10,888 nucleotides of DNA from Bdellovibrionales bacterium. Lineage in GTDB: Bacteria; Myxococcota; XYA12-FULL-58-9; SYDY01. Of the stretch, positions 5,232 to 10,888 are shown piece by piece. How positions within the stretch are numbered: the first letter of the stretch is position 1; each line of letters starts with the position of its first letter. A program made the translations under genes and the position numbers. The notes under the pieces are model-generated. The model was not told the origin of the DNA. It saw only the letters and a program-made list of their open reading frames with translations, and did no database searches. Where the stretch lies: the NCBI GenBank assembly GCA_005801425.1, contig SYDY01000014.1, positions 1 through 10,888 on the forward strand, read 5' to 3'.

Positions 5232-7964
5232 TTACGGTTTCTGCCATACCACCTGAACCGCGAAAGTTCCGATGCGTTTTTGACTTTCGGGATCATGCCA
5301 ACGATGTGCATGAAAAAGTAGCGGTGTGGCAGCAGGCGTATGATAGCTTTTCCCGGCGGAAAGATCGGGATTGTCGCTGGGGATAATCCAGAGGCGTACG
5401 CGATGGGGGCAATCGCGACTGGCATCCCCTGCGTTCACATCCAGATACGTATAACTGCAACTTACATGCTGGGCGCGAAGCCACAGCGCATGGGAGGCAC
5501 CTTCATTATCGGTAACCCCCACACGCAATCGCGTGAATGTTTCGCTGTTCTCATCGTTGTACGAAACACGCGCAATCGGTCCTCGTTGAATATTGCCTGG
5601 TAAAAAGTATACCGACGAATTGGTGGACGTGTAGGCTTCGCTTAAAAACTGTCCGTCGCTTTGTGTGGAAACAGCATCGTAAAACGTCATGTCGATCGAC
5701 ACACTGATCGATGCAAAAGAAGTGGGTTCGGTCCCTATGCCAACATGGACTTGCAACGGTTGTGTGGACACGTAGCGCCCCAAGGGCCACTGCGAAATTT
5801 CTTCGTAGGGAACCCAAAATTCAAAGCGTTGTTGCAGATCAGGCGATGCGCCCCACATGATGCTGCTTGTGGGATCAAAGCTGCGTTCCTCGCCATAGGA
5901 CGTGATTATTTTTTTCACACGTATGGGCAAATGGTGTTCTGTGGCTTCACCCCCATGTGCTGGCTCAAATCGAACGGGTATTGTGGCAGATCCTTCTTCA
6001 GGCCAAATCAAAGACAACGGTTCAGCAACGCCCTGCCAGATTGATGAAGAACGTGCATTTTTTAAACATGATTGATCTTTTTCACAAGGTGCTTCCAGCA
6101 GGATCCGATTGGGCGTTCGGAAACCCAAACCCAATGTCATGGGTGGCATGATACTTGTAGGAGGATCTTCGATGGTGAGCGTGTGCAGAAGTTCTGCACT
6201 GTCGATCTGCATCGCAGGATAGGGCGTTGGTGTGCGAAACAAGCGCATGCGACGGGGCTTTTTGCGACTGTCCAGATTGATGCTGTAACGTCGTACATCG
6301 GTGTTTGCAAACGAAGGAACATCGATCAATGCACGTTCGATGGTGTTGTCCGCGTATTGGATTTCTAAAAAATAGCGCGCGTCGTTAAATACGGAATGTC
6401 CCGTTTGTGTTGGATCTGGCATCGCAAAGACATTGCCCGATGGCGCATAGATGGGGGGATAACTGCGCGATAAGCCTGGTTGATTGGCAATCACCCCGAT
6501 GATCGTTGTCACCGGAACATCGACCGCCACCGGCTCTAAATAGCTCTCTGGCGCCTTCTCCGTGCGGTATTGATTTTCGTTTGCATTCCAGCGAAGTACC
6601 GCTGCTTTGCTTTGCGTGTCCACGCCCAGCGTTGGTTGGGTCATCATCCAATTTTGTATTCGCAATGCGTGGTAGGGTGTGTACTGTGGAAAACACGTTT
6701 CACCGTTTGGTTCTTCACCGCCATTCATGGGATCGCGTTTTCCCTCAGAGGTGCCCACGCGATACCATGTTCGCAGGACACGTCTTAATGCATCGTATCC
6801 CCACGGCGTCTCAGGTCCATTTACACCATCGTTTGGATATTCCGCATCAATACCCCAATCATGGGCTGTTCCTTCTGTGAAATGATTCAGGGTCATTGAA
6901 TGACCCACTTCGTGAATGAATCCGTTGCCACACGTTGTGTTCCACAATGAGGACCAACCGGTCCAACCTGCGGCCCAGGGTGCATCGTCGATATCAGAGC
7001 AAAGGCCGTTGGCATTGCAAAACCATCCAGAACCCACGGAAGTCCCAAAACTGTACGGCGATGAATCGCCGCTTTCAAATGTTGTTCGTGTTAATCCTCC
7101 TCCGATGTTGGCTTGGGAAATGGCCAAGGTAAAAATATTTTTAATGATCACCCAATGGTGGGGATCCACATTGTTGGCTTGAAATTCTGTTTCATTGCGA
7201 ACAAGCATCGGGGTGCCATTTTTTGTGGGGATTACGACCTCTTGCAAACGAAGAGGTGTTGTATCCACCCAACGAAGTGCTGCCGACGGCAACGTGGGAT
7301 AAAAATCATAGGCGATTTTTGACGATTCAGACGGTGGGATTTCGAACGTATCGTGATCAAACAACACAATGTGTGAGCGCGTGATGGTGAATTGATGGGG
7401 AGGAGCAAGATGGCTCAATGTGTGCTCAAAAATTTTCGTCCCCAAAGGGTCAAGTGCTGCGACCTGCAACACTGTGTCTTCACGCATCCACGTCCAAGGG
7501 ATCACCACGCTGTAGGCCTGTTGGGTGTAGGGTTCTAACGTGGTTGCTGTGAGTGATTGCTCAAGTATCGGAACATTCGTGTCGGGTTCAGCAAGTGGCA
7601 GTACCCCAAGTTGTTCTGTTCCACGCCATGCCGATATCAAAATCTCTGTTCCTGGAGATAAGGCTGAATCAGGTGTAAACAAAATGAGGGTGTCGCGGTC
7701 ATGTACTGGGCGTGGTGCCAATCGATTTTCGAGATCGCGTGTTACGTGGGTGTGTCCATATGAGAGACTCCCTGTCATCACACCTGCCGACGTTGTCTCC
7801 GGCCATTGCAGTGCATTCTGTATTGGCATGGGTGTCGGTATCGGTGGTGGTATATCTGGGGTCGTGTCATCAGAGGTGGGCAAGTTACTCTCGTGCTGTG
7901 TTGAACAGCACGACAATGCAGCACAAAATCCCATCAGCCCACAAAACCTGTAGTAAACGGTCAT
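5232..7964 (-). CDS. StcE-like M66 family zinc metallopeptidase, lipoprotein
   Basis: 910 residues. The N-terminus is a lipoprotein signal (hydrophobic 7-18, cleavage before C19 in ALSCC), then a Pro-rich linker (30-48). The zinc site HEVGHSMTLNH gives ligands H351, H355 and H361 with catalytic E352. Upstream, YPTLPSAALRW (222-232), the LQEVVIPT segment (240-247) and SQANIGGG (283-290) match in order the region before the active site of StcE/TagA (peptidase M66) as I recall it; PWGYD (387-391) follows as in that family. Family knowledge: StcE cleaves mucin-type glycoproteins. A similar role here is inference. The rest (about 400-910) is probably beta-rich; C836/C852 may pair. The ATG is the only possible start, because a TAA lies two codons upstream. 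No Shine-Dalgarno precedes it. The gene converges on the 863-residue lipoprotein gene, with 6 bp between stops. Confidence 0.87.
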   Translation of the reverse strand: MTVYYRFCGLMGFCAALSCCSTQHESNLPTSDDTTPDIPPPIPTPMPIQNALQWPETTSAGVMTGSLSYGHTHVTRDLENRLAPRPVHDRDTLILFTPDSALSPGTEILISAWRGTEQLGVLPLAEPDTNVPILEQSLTATTLEPYTQQAYSVVIPWTWMREDTVLQVAALDPLGTKIFEHTLSHLAPPHQFTITRSHIVLFDHDTFEIPPSESSKIAYDFYPTLPSAALRWVDTTPLRLQEVVIPTKNGTPMLVRNETEFQANNVDPHHWVIIKNIFTLAISQANIGGGLTRTTFESGDSSPYSFGTSVGSGWFCNANGLCSDIDDAPWAAGWTGWSSLWNTTCGNGFIHEVGHSMTLNHFTEGTAHDWGIDAEYPNDGVNGPETPWGYDALRRVLRTWYRVGTSEGKRDPMNGGEEPNGETCFPQYTPYHALRIQNWMMTQPTLGVDTQSKAAVLRWNANENQYRTEKAPESYLEPVAVDVPVTTIIGVIANQPGLSRSYPPIYAPSGNVFAMPDPTQTGHSVFNDARYFLEIQYADNTIERALIDVPSFANTDVRRYSINLDSRKKPRRMRLFRTPTPYPAMQIDSAELLHTLTIEDPPTSIMPPMTLGLGFRTPNRILLEAPCEKDQSCLKNARSSSIWQGVAEPLSLIWPEEGSATIPVRFEPAHGGEATEHHLPIRVKKIITSYGEERSFDPTSSIMWGASPDLQQRFEFWVPYEEISQWPLGRYVSTQPLQVHVGIGTEPTSFASISVSIDMTFYDAVSTQSDGQFLSEAYTSTNSSVYFLPGNIQRGPIARVSYNDENSETFTRLRVGVTDNEGASHALWLRAQHVSCSYTYLDVNAGDASRDCPHRVRLWIIPSDNPDLSAGKSYHTPAATPLLFHAHRWHDPESQKRIGTFAVQVVWQKP

Positions 7965-7969
7965 TACAA

Positions 7970-7975
7970 ATTATG
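7970..7975 (-). promoter_or_regulatory. Possible -10 element close to the M66 gene start
   Basis: On the minus strand CATAAT ends 5 nt before the ATG at 7964, so transcription from it would begin at or next to the start codon. No good -35 is seen at the right distance, which keeps this weak. The firm observation is that the 16 bases before the ATG contain no ribosome binding site. An AGGAG about 30 nt upstream is too far away to serve. Confidence 0.25.
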
Positions 7976-8017
7976 CTAGCAGAAGTGGATTATTTCTCCT
8001 GAATTTTGAACTTATTT

Positions 8018-8617
8018 TTAGGATACCAAATTTTTTTGCATTTCAAACAGCGTAACTTTGCCTGTGGCAAGATCCTCGATGGATCCGCCGCACAATTCTG
8101 CCAGCACAAAAATGGCGTTTAATATTTGGATCACGCTTGCAGGATCGATGACTGTGATACGGCTCAAAAGTCCGTAGCGATACATCGCGTAACGACCATC
8201 GTCTGACAGTGTAAAACCGGGCATATCAAAATTGGCATTGAGGGTGGTGACCATCTGCAAGAGATCGATACGACGCCGCATGGCGGTTTGAATGTCGTCT
8301 GGGACGGGTAGTTCAAATGGAAATGTCATCTCAAACAAAAGGATGACCGCATCTTGATCGATTGCGTTTGATTCCGCATGTGCATCAATTTCGTTGACTT
8401 CTTTTGCAATTTTTTGGGCCATGTTGGGATCGAGGAGTCGAAGGCTTAAGGTGACCGTGCGTGATCGTCCTTGATGATCTTCAGGCAATGCAACGCTTAG
8501 TCGCGATGATGATTGTTCTGTGGTTGGAGGGCGCTCTTGCACAGGAAATCCGTTATTAACAAGATCCAGTCGTAATGTGTCCCACAAGAGTTTGGCTCTC
8601 GGATTGTTGTAAGTCAT
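8018..8617 (-). CDS. Small protein, possibly YbjN/secretion-chaperone-like
   Basis: 199 residues, soluble, no signal peptide. The ATG has AAGGA 8 nt upstream. The N-terminal half (1-95) is polar and not recognised. The C-terminal half has an order of elements that resembles the YbjN or type III secretion chaperone-like fold: a helix with LLQMVTTLNANF (119-130), a strand pair around GFTLSDDGRYAMYRYGLL (134-151), then a long helix VIQILNAIFVLAELCGGSIEDL (162-183). Proteins with this fold are typically dimers that hold partner proteins. The resemblance is from pattern only and could be wrong. It lies 24 bp after the 664-residue membrane/coiled-coil protein gene and is almost surely co-transcribed with it, so that protein is the natural candidate partner. 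The M66 gene begins 54 bp further on. Confidence 0.8.
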   Translation of the reverse strand: MTYNNPRAKLLWDTLRLDLVNNGFPVQERPPTTEQSSSRLSVALPEDHQGRSRTVTLSLRLLDPNMAQKIAKEVNEIDAHAESNAIDQDAVILLFEMTFPFELPVPDDIQTAMRRRIDLLQMVTTLNANFDMPGFTLSDDGRYAMYRYGLLSRITVIDPASVIQILNAIFVLAELCGGSIEDLATGKVTLFEMQKNLVS

Positions 8618-8641
8618 GAGATTGTTCCTTGGTATGGAGAT

Positions 8642-10636
8642 TTAAACGAAAGTTTCGCGAACAAAGTCATTGGGTCCTTGCAGTGCGAGACTGTTAGGTG
8701 CATTTTTCCAGCCGATTAATGCTCCGGCTTGAGCGATGATCCTTGATAGTTCGGCAAGGGCCTCGAACTGAGCCTGAACTTCATAGTGCTGCGGCGTCGC
8801 GGTTATTTTTCTTACGTCTTTGCATGATGCCGTAATGGTCTTGTAGGCCTTGATCGCCTTGTCACTCATCTCTTGCTTGTGTTGCTTCGCTTTCGCGGAC
8901 ATATTTTTTCGATATTGATGGATGAGGACCCCGGAACATAAAACCAAAGCGAGCGCAGCGGCCCCAAAACTGGCAGCTGTTGCGGCTCCGGCAGCAGCGA
9001 CGCCTGTGACGGCAAGGAGAGTTGTGACGCCTGACATGCTTGTTGCTATACTTCCTACAATTTTAAGCACAAGTTCGCTGCTTAGATCTTTGTTGGCATG
9101 GGTAAGAAGATCGCGCTGTATCGTAAAATAGGTCGACGCACTGAGAAGGAATGCTTCTGCGGTCGTATACATCTCTGGCGAAACTGCCATAAATTCTACT
9201 TTTCGATCTTCCAGTTGTTTTTGGAGCGCATTGATTTTTTCTAGATTGGCTGTGGCATGCTTGATCTGCTCGGCAATTTCTTTTTTCTCTTGATATGCTT
9301 TCACCGCCTGAAAGGCCATAATTCCGCCAAAAAGAAATCCTGCACCCGCAGTTAGCGTTCCAGCGGTGATGGCAGCAGCAGCGCCAGTGCTGATCAGGGT
9401 GGTGGTGCCTGAACCGAGCATCATCATATAGGGCACAACGAAAGGTCTGTCCCTTTGGGCTATTTTGCGTTTGATATCGATCTTGCGAAATTTTGCATCG
9501 GCTTTATCTATTTTCGCAGGATCAACGCCCAGGGCTGAAAGCTGTTCTTTGTTGTGGTGAAGCTCAGCCAGAAGTTTTGCGCGGGACTCTTTTTTTGCAA
9601 TGGGGGCTTGGGGATCTTGTGTCTCTTCGCGAAAAAGCGATGCCAATTTGGACCCCATCGATTTGTGTTGGGGTGCAAGTGATGCTTGTTCTTGATTGAG
9701 AAGTTCCATACGCGCGGTAAGCAGGATGGTTCTGTTGATGCTCGCTTCGAATTTTGCAAGTGTGCCTGGCTCAGACGCATCGATTCCAAGATGCGTGAGT
9801 TGTTCTGTATTGAGAGTAAGATTTCTTTTAATCTCTGCGATTTTCGCTTGAAGATCTATTTTGTCTTGAGGTGCATGGTTCTCAGGCAGTAAGCGCAGTT
9901 GTCTTTGCGTATTATCGAGATCGGCCAAAAATTCGGCGCGTGCTTGGAGTGCTGTGCTTTTCTCGGGATTGCGTTTAGATGTCAGCTCGGCATGCAATTC
10001 TTGGAGTTCCGTTGCGAGCGCTTCCCGTTTTTTAATTTCTTCCGATGTAGGTCTCTTTTTTGCGCTTATCTTCGCGATGTCATTCACAAGATCGGCAATC
10101 CTTGCATTCCCAGGTTCAAGTGCATCCAGAATCGATGCACTGAAAGACTCTTTGGCATGATGAACTTGATAGGCTTGGTGTCCTACCACAGCCATTCCCA
10201 AGCCGCCTAAAGCAACGCCCAAGCCAGCGACGGCATGGTCGAATTGTGAGTACGTGTCAGCATCACTTGCTTGACCAGCCTTTACGCCGGATTGGCCGGA
10301 TTTCGTGAACACGGTGGTGCTTTCAAGGGCCAGGGGTATCACGCCCCGTGCGCCAACCAAGAATGGTGCGAGGGCGTGGAGCATATGCTCAAGTCCATGA
10401 TTGTGGTCACTGGATGACTCTTCAGGCGTAGGATACGCAAGCGTTAAAACAGGGGGAGGGGGGAGACGCGTCGTGGGGGCGATTTCGGGTGCAGGGAGCT
10501 CGGTTGCAGTGATTTCGAAATGATCGCGCGATTCTGGTCGTTTTCTTCTCGTTTTTTCTGGAATCGATTCGTCAGGTTCTTGAGCCGCACCCGCACGATC
10601 CGGCGCATTTCCGCGTCTTACGGATGTTGGGCTCAT
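8642..10636 (-). CDS. Predicted membrane-inserting coiled-coil protein (secreted translocator- or effector-like)
   Basis: 664 residues from the ATG at 10636, which has GAGG 6 nt upstream; an earlier TTG at 10687 has no ribosome binding site. No N-terminal signal peptide: residues 1-80 are polar and Pro/Arg-rich, likely disordered. Three hydrophobic Gly/Ala-rich stretches follow (about 133-158, 399-446 and 522-575; the last two long enough to be hairpins of two helices). Between them are charged helical regions that look like coiled coils (about 180-400, 446-485 and 575-605). A motif recurs: N-T-EQLTHLGID (276-286) and N-K-EQLSALGVD (362-372), each in a similar helical context. Hydrophobic hairpins plus coiled coils without a signal peptide recall type III secretion translocators or inserted effectors, but no specific family is recognised. 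The linked small downstream gene would suit a chaperone. A weak -10 (TATGAT, 10693-10698) could serve it. Confidence 0.85.
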   Translation of the reverse strand: MSPTSVRRGNAPDRAGAAQEPDESIPEKTRRKRPESRDHFEITATELPAPEIAPTTRLPPPPVLTLAYPTPEESSSDHNHGLEHMLHALAPFLVGARGVIPLALESTTVFTKSGQSGVKAGQASDADTYSQFDHAVAGLGVALGGLGMAVVGHQAYQVHHAKESFSASILDALEPGNARIADLVNDIAKISAKKRPTSEEIKKREALATELQELHAELTSKRNPEKSTALQARAEFLADLDNTQRQLRLLPENHAPQDKIDLQAKIAEIKRNLTLNTEQLTHLGIDASEPGTLAKFEASINRTILLTARMELLNQEQASLAPQHKSMGSKLASLFREETQDPQAPIAKKESRAKLLAELHHNKEQLSALGVDPAKIDKADAKFRKIDIKRKIAQRDRPFVVPYMMMLGSGTTTLISTGAAAAITAGTLTAGAGFLFGGIMAFQAVKAYQEKKEIAEQIKHATANLEKINALQKQLEDRKVEFMAVSPEMYTTAEAFLLSASTYFTIQRDLLTHANKDLSSELVLKIVGSIATSMSGVTTLLAVTGVAAAGAATAASFGAAALALVLCSGVLIHQYRKNMSAKAKQHKQEMSDKAIKAYKTITASCKDVRKITATPQHYEVQAQFEALAELSRIIAQAGALIGWKNAPNSLALQGPNDFVRETFV

Positions 10637-10732
10637 GCAAGACCTCGCCGCACCCGGGGCAACACGGGGCTTGTGAACGTACCACAATGGCGATCATATC
10701 GGTTAATTTTGTGCTCGGAAAAGAATAGATTA

Positions 10733-10888
10733 TCAAAGCCCATCAAACCGATAGGCCACGGAAAAAATCCATTCGACGGTGCCGTAAAAGGCGTCGGTGG
10801 CCCCCGCGGTGTAGAGCAAATTGAATGCCCACACACATCCTATGGCCAGATTTTTCGAAAGAAAATAATCAGCGCCCACGCCAAGACG
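10733..10888 (-). CDS. Outer-membrane beta-barrel protein, C-terminal end (partial)
   Basis: The frame is open from the right edge to a TGA at 10733-10735 and encodes 51 residues; the start lies outside the window. The sequence alternates hydrophobic and polar residues, with a GADYFLSKNLAIG segment like the turn-strand pattern of OmpA-type and other beta-barrel proteins. It ends SVAYRFDGL, close to the aromatic C-terminal strand usual in outer-membrane proteins, though the last residue is Leu and not Phe. It is upstream of the 664-residue protein gene on the same strand, with 96 bp between stop and start, so the two may or may not be co-transcribed. No clear hairpin terminator was seen between them. 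Confidence 0.7.
   Translation of the reverse strand, partial: RLGVGADYFLSKNLAIGCVWAFNLLYTAGATDAFYGTVEWIFSVAYRFDGL

Noticed and set aside
10637-10687. TTG at 10687 as the start of the 664-residue protein
   Set aside because: It has no ribosome binding site, whereas the ATG at 10636 has GAGG at a good distance.
10633-10836. Minus-strand 67-codon frame in the right end
   Set aside because: It overlaps the partial barrel-protein gene in another frame and has a Pro-rich, non-family sequence. The barrel frame has the expected strand pattern and ending.

Overview
The window looks like a chromosomal stretch from a Gram-negative bacterium of the former Deltaproteobacteria (Myxococcota, Bradymonadota or a related lineage). 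Three things point that way: Cys-rich DUF4215 repeats of the myxobacterial type, surface lipoproteins carrying RCC1 or VCBS/FG-GAP propellers, and an IHF-beta homologue next to a tRNA gene. This placement is an inference from family content. No rRNA or phylogenetic marker is present apart from IHF-beta. No insertion sequence, integrase, CRISPR array or phage gene was seen.

The left part is on the + strand. It holds the C-terminal part of a secreted protein with a DUF4215 tail followed by seven RCC1 motifs (2-1090). Next is an unrecognised Trp- and Cys-rich protein of 302 residues (1216-2124), whose strong Shine-Dalgarno sequence lies in a possible hairpin. A promoter, a tRNA-Arg(CCT) gene and an IHF-beta gene follow, close enough together to be one transcription unit. 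Then comes a lipoprotein of 863 residues (2634-5225) with four DUF4215 repeats at an exact 135-bp period, a LamG-like domain, VCBS/FG-GAP repeats and an EGF-like tail. Its start codon falls where transcription is predicted to begin.

The right part is on the - strand. Reading right to left, it has the last 51 codons of a probable outer-membrane beta-barrel protein (10733-10888). Next is a predicted membrane and coiled-coil protein of 664 residues (8642-10636), then a 199-residue protein with a possible YbjN or secretion-chaperone-like C-terminal half (8018-8617). Last is a 910-residue lipoprotein metallopeptidase of the StcE/M66 type (5232-7964). Its stop codon lies 6 bp from that of the convergent 863-residue lipoprotein gene.

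The common theme is the cell surface: a glycan- or protein-binding lipoprotein, a probable mucin- or glycoprotein-degrading protease, an RCC1 propeller protein and a barrel protein. The 664/199-residue pair is the least explained part and the best candidate for something undescribed. The sequence does not prove that these genes form one system.
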